A stretch of DNA of 14,196 bases from an uncultured Oscillospiraceae bacterium (GTDB taxonomy: Bacteria > Bacillota > Clostridia > Oscillospirales > Oscillospiraceae), in assembly GCA_900757415.1 (NCBI GenBank), contig CAAENU010000136.1:1-14196 (forward strand). Direction: 5' to 3'. Position numbers and translations under genes: made by a program. The notes beneath the pieces are model-generated. The model saw only the letters and a list, made by a program, of their open reading frames with translations, did no database searches and was not told the origin of the DNA. Numbering within the stretch: the stretch's first letter is position 1; the number at the start of each line of letters is the position of its first letter. Shown here piece after piece: positions 1 through 6,458 of the stretch.

Positions 1-448
1 GAACGCCCTGCAAATTCTGGGGTACAAAACGGACATCCCGGCGCTGATCCGCTACTACGAATGGCAGCTGCCCCTGATCCACGGCAACACCGGCACCTCT
101 TTCTGGGGGCCTGCGGTGTGCTTCCGGAAGTGGGGCTTCCCCGTGAAGATCGTCGTGGACATCAAACGCTTCGACGAGGCGGCAAAAAACGCGGACGCCT
201 GCATCCTGTTCTACCACTGGCGGAATAAATACCGCTTCGGCGCGCACTTCGTGGCGCTGCACCACACAGACGAGGGATTCATCGGCTACAACACCTACCG
301 CAACTCCACCAGCGCGGACAACTACGGCGGCAGCCTCGCAGACTTTCTCCGCAAGCGCAAATATTTCGGCGCTGTCCTGATCGCCATTAACCGGAAACCC
401 GCAGAATCGCCTTGCCAAAACGTAGAAAATGGCAGCGAAATTTTGTGA
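1..448 (+). CDS. 3' part of a C39-like cysteine-peptidase-fold protein (hypothetical)
   Basis: The reading frame is open from base 2 to the TGA at 446-448, so the gene starts before the window and about 148 residues of its C-terminus are visible. I do not firmly recognise it. A segment reading GAHFVAL, then a short turn, then GYNTYRNS, resembles the His and Asn/Asp part of papain-like C39-type peptidase folds; the nucleophile Cys would lie upstream and cannot be seen. The visible N-terminal side (LGYKTDIPALIRYYEW) looks like the helix that follows the catalytic Cys in such proteins. There is no membrane segment in the visible part. The protein ends about 40 bases before the promoter of the next unit, and no clear terminator with a T-run separates them. 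It is probably not functionally tied to the sugar locus. The fold assignment is a guess from motif shape only. Confidence 0.55.
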   Translation, partial: NALQILGYKTDIPALIRYYEWQLPLIHGNTGTSFWGPAVCFRKWGFPVKIVVDIKRFDEAAKNADACILFYHWRNKYRFGAHFVALHHTDEGFIGYNTYRNSTSADNYGGSLADFLRKRKYFGAVLIAINRKPAESPCQNVENGSEIL

Positions 449-472
449 ACATTCCACAGTTCGTTCCCCGCA

Positions 473-505
473 CCCCGCGGGCGACCTTGACAAGCCCCGC
501 GGGGC
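473..505. repeat. Two GC palindromes flanking the -35 box
   Basis: The 9-mer CCCCGCGGG occurs at 473-481 and again at 495-503, 22 bases apart (about two helical turns). The second copy is part of the perfect 12-bp palindrome GCCCCGCGGGGC at 494-505. The TTGACA box at 487-492 lies between them. They could be a regulator site, or hairpins in the tail of the preceding transcript; no T-run follows, so a standard terminator is unlikely. Confidence 0.5.
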
Positions 506-515
506 CATGTATTAT
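487..515 (+). promoter_or_regulatory. Sigma-A type promoter of the beta-helix glycosidase unit
   Basis: TTGACA at 487-492 and TATTAT at 510-515 are separated by exactly 17 bases, a near-consensus housekeeping promoter. Transcription would begin near 522, leaving a leader of about 95 bases before the ATG at 617. The leader holds a hairpin (554-576) and ends in the operator-bearing start of the gene. The spacer is unusually GC-rich because it contains a 12-bp palindrome. Confidence 0.7.
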
Positions 516-553
516 GAAACCACATCCCCGTCTCCCCGCTGAGAAAAACCGCC

Positions 554-576
554 CCCACGGGCGCTTCCTCCGTGGG
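554..576 (+). other. Leader hairpin before the beta-helix gene
   Basis: CCCACGG (554-560) pairs with CCGTGGG (570-576) around a 9-base loop, about 25 bases before the ribosome binding site. No T-run follows. It is probably a 5' leader structure affecting stability or translation; no known riboswitch class is recognisable. Confidence 0.4.
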
Positions 577-616
577 AGAGGGCGTTGAGATTTACTTAGA
601 AGAAAGGCATGGTTCT

Positions 617-2215
617 ATGAAGTTTAACGTTAAACCAAAAGGCTGGAATGCGGCAATCGCCATATTATCCGTGGCCGCGGTGATCTGCGTCGTCCTGTGC
701 GTGCTGACATTCACCACCGACCTGTTCACCCCCCAGACCGACTGGGCTGACCTCGTTCTCTACGAAGGCCCCAAGCCGATCCCCGCCTCCGCCGTCGCCG
801 CCATGAAGGTGGACGGCAACGAGCTGTTCGTATACGACACCGCCGTGAACAACACCCACTCCTGGGCGAACAACTACAAGCCCTCTCTGTCCAAAGCACC
901 GGTAACCTCCTTCGACTTTGAGGGTGCGCCGGTGACCATGGAAATCACCGTGACCGACCAGACGGAGCTTGGTGACGTGGTGGTGCGCCCCCTCGCCAAA
1001 GGCATCGTCCCCACGGTGGCGGGCAATGTGATCTCCTTCTCCATCGCCGAGCCGGACGTCTACACCGTAGAGTGGGGCGGCAGCGCCATGAACGCCATGC
1101 ACATTTTCGCCAACGCCATCGACCATGATGCCCCCACGGAAAGCACGGACACGGTGAAATACATCGGCCCCGGCGCGTGGAGCATCGACACCATGGTGCT
1201 CACCGACGGCATGGACGTGTACATCTCCGGCGGTGCCATCATTCAGGGCACTATTCTTGGCAACAAGGTGACCGGCGCGAAGATCAGCGGCCACGGCATC
1301 ATCGACGGATCCCACAACGACAGCTGGATGCTGACCGGCCGCACGGCCTACGTTCCCCTCAGCCTGAGCAACTGCAAGGACATCGCCATCAGCGGCATTG
1401 CCCTTTTAGACCCCAACGCATGGTGCATCAACATCTATGACTGCGATCATGTCACCGTGGACGGGGTCAAGATCATCACCGCCCGCCCCAATGGCGACGG
1501 CATCACCATCCAGTCCAGCCGGGACATCACGGTGTCCGACAGCTTCGTCCGCTCATGGGATGACAGTCTGGTGGTCAAGAACTACTCCACCAACAAGGGC
1601 ACCGACAGCGCCGACATCTGCTTTGACAACTGTCAGGTCTGGACGGACTTGGCCCAATCCATGGAGGTCGGCTACGAGACCAACAAAGGCGGCAAGCTGA
1701 ATCCCACCATCCGGAACGTCACCTTCCGGAACATCACCGTTCTGCACAATTTCCACAAGCCCGTCATGAGCATCCACAACGCCGACGACGCCGCTGTCTC
1801 GGCCATCCGCTATGAGAATATTATTGTAGAGGACGCCTCCATGGGCAAGGGCGACGCCGGCGAGAACGCCCAGCTCATCGACATCACCATCGCCAGCAGC
1901 AGCTGGTCCAGCTCCAAGAAGCGGGGAACAGTGGACAACGTTACCTTTGACGGCATCTACGTTCTGGGCGGAGACGACACCATTGACTTCATCGAGGGCA
2001 ATTTCTGCCCCATCAACATCCGGGGCTATGACGACGAACACAAGTGTACCAATATCACGGTGAACAACCTGTTCATCTGGGACGAGGGGGTCACGGACGA
2101 AAACGTGACGGACAACCCCAGCACCTCCATCGACAAGTTCACGGACAACATTCACTTTGCGGTGGACAAAGCGTTGCCGGAGACCGTTGCGGCATTGCTA
2201 CGGATCGAAAAATAG
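617..2215 (+). CDS. Membrane-anchored right-handed beta-helix glycoside hydrolase (GH28/GH49-like)
   Basis: This is a predicted surface polysaccharide-cutting enzyme of 532 residues. The ATG at 617 is preferred because AGAAAGG (601-607) sits 9 bases upstream and the protein then opens with a short basic stretch and one hydrophobic segment (about residues 11-33) that looks like an anchor without an evident cleavage site. An in-frame GTG at 572 lies inside a leader hairpin and is less likely. After a beta-rich N-domain (about 40-170), the repeating coils of a pectate-lyase-type beta-helix run from about 190 to 500. N292, D294 and the pair D315-D316 match the N-x-D and DD active-site pattern of GH28 in spacing (21 and 22 residues). 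The GH28 His (GHG) and Arg-x-Lys are not found; that region reads QSMEVGYETN, closer to GH49-like proteins. A polygalacturonase is therefore unlikely. Given two GH65 phosphorylases downstream, an alpha-glucanase role is inferred, not shown. Confidence 0.75.
   Translation: MKFNVKPKGWNAAIAILSVAAVICVVLCVLTFTTDLFTPQTDWADLVLYEGPKPIPASAVAAMKVDGNELFVYDTAVNNTHSWANNYKPSLSKAPVTSFDFEGAPVTMEITVTDQTELGDVVVRPLAKGIVPTVAGNVISFSIAEPDVYTVEWGGSAMNAMHIFANAIDHDAPTESTDTVKYIGPGAWSIDTMVLTDGMDVYISGGAIIQGTILGNKVTGAKISGHGIIDGSHNDSWMLTGRTAYVPLSLSNCKDIAISGIALLDPNAWCINIYDCDHVTVDGVKIITARPNGDGITIQSSRDITVSDSFVRSWDDSLVVKNYSTNKGTDSADICFDNCQVWTDLAQSMEVGYETNKGGKLNPTIRNVTFRNITVLHNFHKPVMSIHNADDAAVSAIRYENIIVEDASMGKGDAGENAQLIDITIASSSWSSSKKRGTVDNVTFDGIYVLGGDDTIDFIEGNFCPINIRGYDDEHKCTNITVNNLFIWDEGVTDENVTDNPSTSIDKFTDNIHFAVDKALPETVAALLRIEK
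622..635. promoter_or_regulatory. Operator A: perfect LacI-type palindrome inside the beta-helix gene
   Basis: GTTTAACGTTAAAC is a perfect 14-bp palindrome with a central CG, as usual for LacI-family operators. It runs from the last base of codon 2 to the second base of codon 7 of the gene starting at 617. Close variants occur at 3627, 4837 and 4899. Binding here, about 100 bases after the predicted start point, would act as a transcription roadblock. Confidence 0.7.
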
Positions 2216-2232
2216 GAAAGGATGGCACATTC

Positions 2233-2865
2233 ATGAACAAAAACGGTAAAAACTGGGGGATCATCGTGATCCTGTGTGTCGTTATCATCACCGCCGTGAG
2301 CCTTACGATGCGCAGGATCGCGGCCAGCCGCCATTCCGACACGCCCAACCCCAACGTCACGTTAGTGACCGTCCCCGACCAGACAGGCTTTGAGGAGCAT
2401 CCCGAGTGGACGATCCCGGAGACCGAACCCATCGACTACGGCGAGAACATCGCTCTCGGGAAGGACGTCCGCCAGAACGGCCAGACCCAGATCTATAACT
2501 GCCGCAACGTCAACGACGGCGACCGATTCACCTATTGGGAAGGCGCGGCGGACGCGTACCCCAACGAAGTCACCATCGACATGGGGGAGCCCATGGAAAT
2601 GACCGGCGCGCGTATCCTGCTGAACCCCCGCCAGATCTGGGGCGCACGCACCCAGGATGTGGAAGTCCTCGTCAGCGACGACGGCGAGAATTTCACCACG
2701 GTCTGCGAAAAGGCCACCCTGTCCTTCGACCCCATGGCGGACAACAGCGTCTACCTGTCCTTCCCGGAAACGGTAGCGGGTCAGTACATCCTGTTCCGCT
2801 TCTACTCCAACTCCGGCGCGTCGGCCGGTCAGGCGGCGGAGATCGAGGTATACGGGGCAAAGTGA
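2233..2865 (+). CDS. Membrane-anchored F5/8 type C (CBM32-like) carbohydrate-binding protein
   Basis: This 210-residue protein has an N-terminal basic stretch and one hydrophobic segment (about residues 8-25), an acidic/proline-rich linker (about 30-70), then a single discoidin-like beta-sandwich. Signature stretches are NIALGKDV, the NVNDGDRFTYWEG segment, TIDMGEPMEMTGARILL and the terminal AAEIEVYG, all typical of F5/8 type C domains. No catalytic domain is attached. The start at 2233 is chosen because GGAAAGGA lies about 10 bases upstream, 17 bases after the stop of the beta-helix gene; the frame is open further upstream, but that part overlaps the previous gene and is meaningless. It probably displays a glycan-binding module on the cell surface to help the neighbouring enzyme. 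The ligand cannot be read from sequence. Confidence 0.8.
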   Translation: MNKNGKNWGIIVILCVVIITAVSLTMRRIAASRHSDTPNPNVTLVTVPDQTGFEEHPEWTIPETEPIDYGENIALGKDVRQNGQTQIYNCRNVNDGDRFTYWEGAADAYPNEVTIDMGEPMEMTGARILLNPRQIWGARTQDVEVLVSDDGENFTTVCEKATLSFDPMADNSVYLSFPETVAGQYILFRFYSNSGASAGQAAEIEVYGAK

Positions 2866-3575
2866 CGGATACGAAAATAGGCAGCGGCGAGGTAAAGGCG
2901 CTGCTGAAGTCTCTGGGCGCGGATCTGTGCGGGATAGCCGACGTGGAACGCTTCGGGGAAGCGCCGGAGGGGTACCATCCCCGGGATGTCATGCCGGGGT
3001 GCCGGTCGGTGATCGTATTCGCGTGCCGTTTCCCGGTGGGGGCGCTGCTGTGCAGCTCTCACGCGCCTTATACCAGAGTGCGGAACTCCATAACGGCAAA
3101 AATGGACGCCATTGCCCTGGATTTCTGCATCGAAACGGAACGGCGCGGGATGGTCTGCGCGCCGATCCCAACCAACGAAGCCGAATACGACCCCCGGACG
3201 GGGCGCTCCCGCTGCATCATTTCTCTGAAGCACGCGGCGCAGGCGGCGGGACTTGGCACCATTGGGCGGCACACCCTGTTGATCACGCCGGAATTCGGCA
3301 GTATGGTCTGGCTGGGCGGCGTCCTGTGTATGCAGAGGCTGGAGCCGGACGCAGTCAAAGCCCCGATCTGCAACGGCTGCGGACTGTGCATACAGGCGTG
3401 CCCGATCCACGCACTGGAGAATCCCCAAATGAACCAGCAGGGCTGCTGGAATTACGCCTTCGGCGAAGACCCCGTGAACAAAAGCTGGCGCATTGCGTGC
3501 CACAAATGCAGGGATGTCTGCCCATACAATCTGGGCACGGAGAATGCATTCGCAGCACAGGCCGAATCTGTCTGA
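2862..3575 (+). CDS. Short double [4Fe-4S] protein, COG1600 / QueG-like superfamily
   Basis: This is a predicted soluble iron-sulfur oxidoreductase of 237 residues. The GTG start at 2862 overlaps the TGA of the preceding gene (GTGA), suggesting translational coupling; a GAGG lies about 12 bases upstream. Cluster ligands are visible as C170, C173, C176 and C180 (CxxCxxCxxxCP) and C195, C213, C216 and C220 (C...CxxCxxxCP), the same two-cluster arrangement as epoxyqueuosine reductase. The N-terminal half holds the family elements MPGCRSVIVFACRFP and AAGLGTIGRHTLLITPEFGS. Compared with true QueG (about 370 residues or more), it is shorter, lacks the HEAT-repeat C-terminus, and does not show the VDxxPxxER catalytic-Asp segment, having RCIISLKHAAQ instead. 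I therefore do not call it queG. Its role in a sugar locus is unknown; it may simply be co-transcribed. Confidence 0.75.
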   Translation: MTDTKIGSGEVKALLKSLGADLCGIADVERFGEAPEGYHPRDVMPGCRSVIVFACRFPVGALLCSSHAPYTRVRNSITAKMDAIALDFCIETERRGMVCAPIPTNEAEYDPRTGRSRCIISLKHAAQAAGLGTIGRHTLLITPEFGSMVWLGGVLCMQRLEPDAVKAPICNGCGLCIQACPIHALENPQMNQQGCWNYAFGEDPVNKSWRIACHKCRDVCPYNLGTENAFAAQAESV

Positions 3576-3611
3576 TTTCTACCCCAAAAGTCGGTATTTT
3601 GGATTTCCTTG

Positions 3612-3640
3612 TTGACAAATTGGGCAGTTAAACGTAAAAT
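3612..3640 (+). promoter_or_regulatory. Promoter of the LacI-family regulator
   Basis: TTGACA at 3612-3617 and TAAAAT at 3635-3640 are separated by 17 bases. The predicted start point is near 3647, about 38 bases before the ATG at 3685. The -10 box lies inside operator B, which predicts autoregulation. Confidence 0.75.
3627..3640. promoter_or_regulatory. Operator B over the lacI -10 box
   Basis: GTTAAACGTAAAAT matches the perfect palindrome at 622-635 in 11 of 14 positions with the same central CG. It completely covers the -10 hexamer of the regulator's own promoter, the classical position for negative autoregulation. Confidence 0.6.
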
Positions 3641-3684
3641 GTTCTTAAGAGAAGTCTGTTTTTACATCCTTTTGGGGGAACACC

Positions 3685-4701
3685 ATGGTAACGATTGAAG
3701 ATATCGCAAGAGAGGCCGGCGTCAGCACCACCACGGTCAGCAACGTCATTCACGGCCGCACCAATAAAGTCTCGGCAAACACGGTGGACATCATCACCGA
3801 GATCATCCGGGAACGCGGATACGTGCCCAACCTGTCCGCCCGGGCGATCAAGACCCGCTCGACGAAGGTCGTGGCGCTGATCAACCATCTGGAGTCCCGG
3901 GATCAGGAGAAATTCATGTCCGACCCGTTCTTCATGGACTTAACCAGCGCCGTGGAAAAGAGCCTGCGGGAGCAGGGGTATTTCCTTATGATCCGGGCGA
4001 TTTCCGAAAGCGACGAGCTGCTGGCCTTCCTGCGCAACTGGAACGTGGAAGGCGTGTTTATGCCCGGTCTGTTCGAGTCGGAGCCGTTTTACCACACCCT
4101 GCGGAATCTGGACATGCCCGTCGTGCTGACCGACAGCTATATCTCCGATCTGGGGAACATGGTGAACATCGGCCTTGCCGATTTTGAGGGTGCGCGGCTC
4201 GCCACCCAGCACCTGATCGAAAACGGCCACAAGCGCATTGTCTTCGCCAGCCCCGCCATCAAGGTCGGCGGCGTTGTGGAGCAGCGTCTGCTTGGCTACA
4301 AGTCTGCGCTGGAAGCGAACGACCTGCCCTTCGACCCGTCGCTGGTCTACGAGTGCGAATTCTCCACCACGAAAATGATGGAGCAGGGCGCCCAGCTGGC
4401 GAAGCGGGACGATTTCACCGCCGTATTCGCCACCGCCGATCTGCTGGCGGCGGGCATCATGTCCGGCTTACAGCAGGCAGGACGGATGGTTCCCCGGGAC
4501 ATTTCCATCGTTGGCTTCGACGACATCAACTGGAGCCGCATGACCATGCCCATGCTGACCACCGTGCGTCAGGAGGCCATGAAAAAGGGCCGCATGGCGG
4601 CGGAGTGTATGCTGAGGCTCCTGGCGGGGGAGCTGGTAGACGTTCACAACCGCATTCTGCCGGTGCAGCTGATTTGCCGGGACAGCGTCCGTAAAATATA
4701 G
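3685..4701 (+). CDS. LacI-family transcriptional regulator of the alpha-glucoside locus
   Basis: This 338-residue regulator has the usual LacI/GalR length. The helix-turn-helix is at residues 3-24 (TIEDIAREAGVSTTTVSNVI), followed by the hinge at about 48-57 (PNLSARAIKT, with Ile where the hinge Leu is usual), and a periplasmic-binding-protein-like sugar sensor from about 60 on. The C-terminus holds the family segment around residues 275-295 (SIVGFDDINWSRMTMPMLTTV). The ATG at 3685 follows GGGGGAA at a short distance. The gene has its own promoter and a following terminator, and stands between the surface unit and the transport operon, both of which carry matching palindromes. It most likely represses all three transcripts and is released by an imported sugar or phosphorylated product; activation at one site cannot be excluded. 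The effector is unknown. Confidence 0.92.
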   Translation: MVTIEDIAREAGVSTTTVSNVIHGRTNKVSANTVDIITEIIRERGYVPNLSARAIKTRSTKVVALINHLESRDQEKFMSDPFFMDLTSAVEKSLREQGYFLMIRAISESDELLAFLRNWNVEGVFMPGLFESEPFYHTLRNLDMPVVLTDSYISDLGNMVNIGLADFEGARLATQHLIENGHKRIVFASPAIKVGGVVEQRLLGYKSALEANDLPFDPSLVYECEFSTTKMMEQGAQLAKRDDFTAVFATADLLAAGIMSGLQQAGRMVPRDISIVGFDDINWSRMTMPMLTTVRQEAMKKGRMAAECMLRLLAGELVDVHNRILPVQLICRDSVRKI

Positions 4702-4721
4702 TATCCGCAAATATCGCGTCC

Positions 4722-4765
4722 AAACGACCGGGACAGGCTAAGCCATCCCGGCCGTTTGTTAGTTT
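4722..4765 (+). terminator. Rho-independent terminator after the LacI-family gene
   Basis: AAACGACCGGGA (4722-4733) pairs with TCCCGGCCGTTT (4746-4757) with one internal mismatch around a 12-base loop, followed by a T-rich tail (GTTAGTTT). It lies about 20 bases after the stop codon and separates the regulator from the transport operon. Confidence 0.75.
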
Positions 4766-4804
4766 CCACCAAAAAGCAGACCGCAAATATGTATAATCTC
4801 CCAA

Positions 4805-4833
4805 TTTACAAATTCCGAACTTTTTGTTATCAT
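4805..4833 (+). promoter_or_regulatory. Promoter of the transport and phosphorylase operon
   Basis: TTTACA at 4805-4810 and TATCAT at 4828-4833 are separated by 17 bases. The predicted start point near 4840 falls inside operator C, and the leader carries operator D, so repression is expected. A perfect TATAAT also occurs at 4792-4797 but has no convincing -35 box at a proper distance; it could be an alternative start. Confidence 0.55.
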
Positions 4834-4835
4834 AT

Positions 4836-4851
4836 GGTTAAACGATAAACC
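4836..4851. promoter_or_regulatory. Operator C at the transport operon start point
   Basis: GGTTAAACGATAAACC is an imperfect 16-bp palindrome with a central CG. Its 14-base core (4837-4850) matches the operator at 622-635 in 12 of 14 positions. It overlaps the predicted transcription start, an expected repressor position. Confidence 0.65.
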
Positions 4852-4898
4852 AACAGATTACATAGAAAGTCTCTTCAGCTTATCTAATGTTATGTGCG

Positions 4899-4912
4899 GT
4901 TTAACGTGAAAC
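4899..4912. promoter_or_regulatory. Operator D in the transport operon leader
   Basis: GTTTAACGTGAAAC matches the perfect palindrome at 622-635 in 13 of 14 positions. Its centre is 62 bases downstream of the centre of operator C, close to six helical turns, so a looped repressor complex or a roadblock is possible. It ends about 25 bases before the ATG at 4938. Confidence 0.7.
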
Positions 4913-4937
4913 TAATTTGAAGAAAGTAGGATGAAAC

Positions 4938-6389
4938 ATGAAGAAGATCAAGCTTATCAGCCTGGTTCTGGCACTGGTCATGGTTCTCGGCCTGTTCGCC
5001 GGCTGCGGCAACAAGACCGCGGAAGAGACCAAGGCTCCCGCTGCTGCCAACGCTGAACCCGCAGCAGCCGACACCACCGCTGCTCCCGCCGCCGAGTCCG
5101 GATCCATCACTCTGGGCATCTGGCCTGAGGACACGCAGACCGAAGCCATCGCTGTTCACGAGAACACCTATGTTCCCGCGTTCAACGCTCTGCATCCCGA
5201 TGTAGAAGCCATCCCCGCTTACTACAAGTACTCCCCCGATACTTACGTTGCTCTGGCTACCGCCGGCAATGCTCCCACTGTGTTCGAGTCCTGGTACACC
5301 GAGCCTGAAAAGCTGATCCGCAATGGTCTGGTCAAGGACATCACCGACATTCTGGAAGAGAAGGGCTGGCTGGACTCCATGAGCCCCGCTATCCGTGACC
5401 TGCTGTCCGACGAGGACGGCCGCGTCTACGGCGTTCCCCGTGATGCTTACTCCCTGGGCCTGATGATCAACATCCCCCTGTTTGAGCAGGCCGGCCTCGT
5501 GAACGATGACGGCACCGTCAAGTACCCCACCACTTGGGAAGAAGTTTACGAGTACTCCAAGATCATCCGTGAGAAGACCGGCGTTGCTGGCTTCTGCATG
5601 CAGGCTTCCGACGCAGGCGGCGGCTGGCACTGGTCCAACATCGCCTGGAACTTCGGCGCCAACCTGGTCATCTCCAACGATGACGGCTCCTACACCTCCA
5701 ACCTGAACGCCCCCGAAGCCATTGCCGCTATGGAGTGGGTCCAGAAGATGGTCGCTGACAAGTGCGTCACCGACGATCCCACTCAGGAAAACTGGGGTAC
5801 CGGCTTTGACCGCATCGGCACCAGCACTGCTGCTATGTACATCGCTGCCAACGACGCTGTCGATCAGCCCAGCTACCGCGGCATGAAGGCCGACGAGTTC
5901 TTCCTCGCTCCCATGCCCGCAGGCCCCGGCGGCCACTTCACCCTGATGGGCGGCACCCCCTACTTCTTCTCCCCCGACGCTACTGACGACGAAGTCCGTT
6001 GGGCTCTGGATTATCTGGAGATCATGGGCAAGTCCCCCGAAGTCACCGACGCCGCCAAGGAAGGCTGGATCGCTGACGCTCAGTACCGTGCCGACAACTC
6101 CATCCCCGTTATCCCCAGCTTCCCCGCCTGGATTGGCGCTGTCGTTGACGAGCAGAACAAGGTCGTCGAAGAGTACAGCAATGTTGACATGAACCTGTGG
6201 AATGACTACTTCGCATTCTCCAAGGAAGCCGGCGCTCTGCGCACCGAGGAGCCGGGCGACACCCAGACCATGTACAAGCTGCTGAACGACGTCTTGCAGG
6301 CTATCTGCGCGGACCCCGCCGGTGTTGACATCCCCGCTCTGATGGAGCAGGCCAATGCCGACTATCAGGCCGTTCTGGATGCCATGTAA
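4938..6389 (+). CDS. Extracellular solute-binding lipoprotein, ABC sugar transporter (family 1)
   Basis: This 483-residue protein is the sugar-capturing part of a carbohydrate ABC importer on the outer face of the membrane. It starts with a lipoprotein signal peptide (MKKIKLISLVLALVMVLGLF) and a lipobox ending at C23 (FAGC), then an Ala/Pro/Glu-rich linker to about residue 55, then a type I periplasmic-binding fold with features of family 1 proteins, such as TPYFFSPDATDDEVRWALDY near residues 340-360. AAGTAGG (4924-4930) lies 7 bases before the ATG. Codon choice shifts here: GCT, GTT and CGT are much more common than in the neighbours, as expected for the most highly expressed gene of such an operon. 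Two hairpins follow before the permease genes. The ligand is probably an alpha-linked oligosaccharide, judged from the phosphorylases downstream. Confidence 0.92.
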   Translation: MKKIKLISLVLALVMVLGLFAGCGNKTAEETKAPAAANAEPAAADTTAAPAAESGSITLGIWPEDTQTEAIAVHENTYVPAFNALHPDVEAIPAYYKYSPDTYVALATAGNAPTVFESWYTEPEKLIRNGLVKDITDILEEKGWLDSMSPAIRDLLSDEDGRVYGVPRDAYSLGLMINIPLFEQAGLVNDDGTVKYPTTWEEVYEYSKIIREKTGVAGFCMQASDAGGGWHWSNIAWNFGANLVISNDDGSYTSNLNAPEAIAAMEWVQKMVADKCVTDDPTQENWGTGFDRIGTSTAAMYIAANDAVDQPSYRGMKADEFFLAPMPAGPGGHFTLMGGTPYFFSPDATDDEVRWALDYLEIMGKSPEVTDAAKEGWIADAQYRADNSIPVIPSFPAWIGAVVDEQNKVVEEYSNVDMNLWNDYFAFSKEAGALRTEEPGDTQTMYKLLNDVLQAICADPAGVDIPALMEQANADYQAVLDAM

Positions 6390-6433
6390 GTCTTGCGCTT
6401 TTTGACTCCGTATAGTAAACTGTAACCATGGGG

Positions 6434-6453
6434 GCCGCCGCATATGCGGCGGC
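6434..6453 (+). other. GC hairpin after the solute-binding protein gene
   Basis: GCCGCCGC (6434-6441) and GCGGCGGC (6446-6453) form a perfect 8-bp stem with the loop ATAT, about 45 bases after the stop codon. The tail (TTCTTGGGG) is only weakly T-rich, so partial termination or 3'-end protection of the binding-protein message is more likely than full termination. Confidence 0.6.
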
Positions 6454-6458
6454 TTCTT

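Noticed and set aside
572..616. Upstream GTG start for the beta-helix gene
   Set aside because: It lies in a leader hairpin with no suitable spacing to a ribosome binding site and would add hydrophilic residues before the membrane segment; ATG 617 has a good site.
617..2215. Calling the beta-helix protein a polygalacturonase
   Set aside because: The GH28 His and Arg-x-Lys signatures are not found, and no uronate metabolism genes are nearby.
2862..3575. Naming the Fe-S protein queG
   Set aside because: It is too short, has no catalytic-Asp segment and no C-terminal repeats; only the cluster-binding pattern and general fold match.
3584..3602. CCAAAA/TTTTGG hairpin as terminator of the Fe-S gene
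   Set aside because: Only a 6-bp AT-rich stem without a proper T-run; too weak to call.
4792..4797. Perfect TATAAT as the main promoter of the transport operon
   Set aside because: No -35 box at a workable distance; TTTACA-17-TATCAT at 4805-4833 fits better and aligns with operator C.
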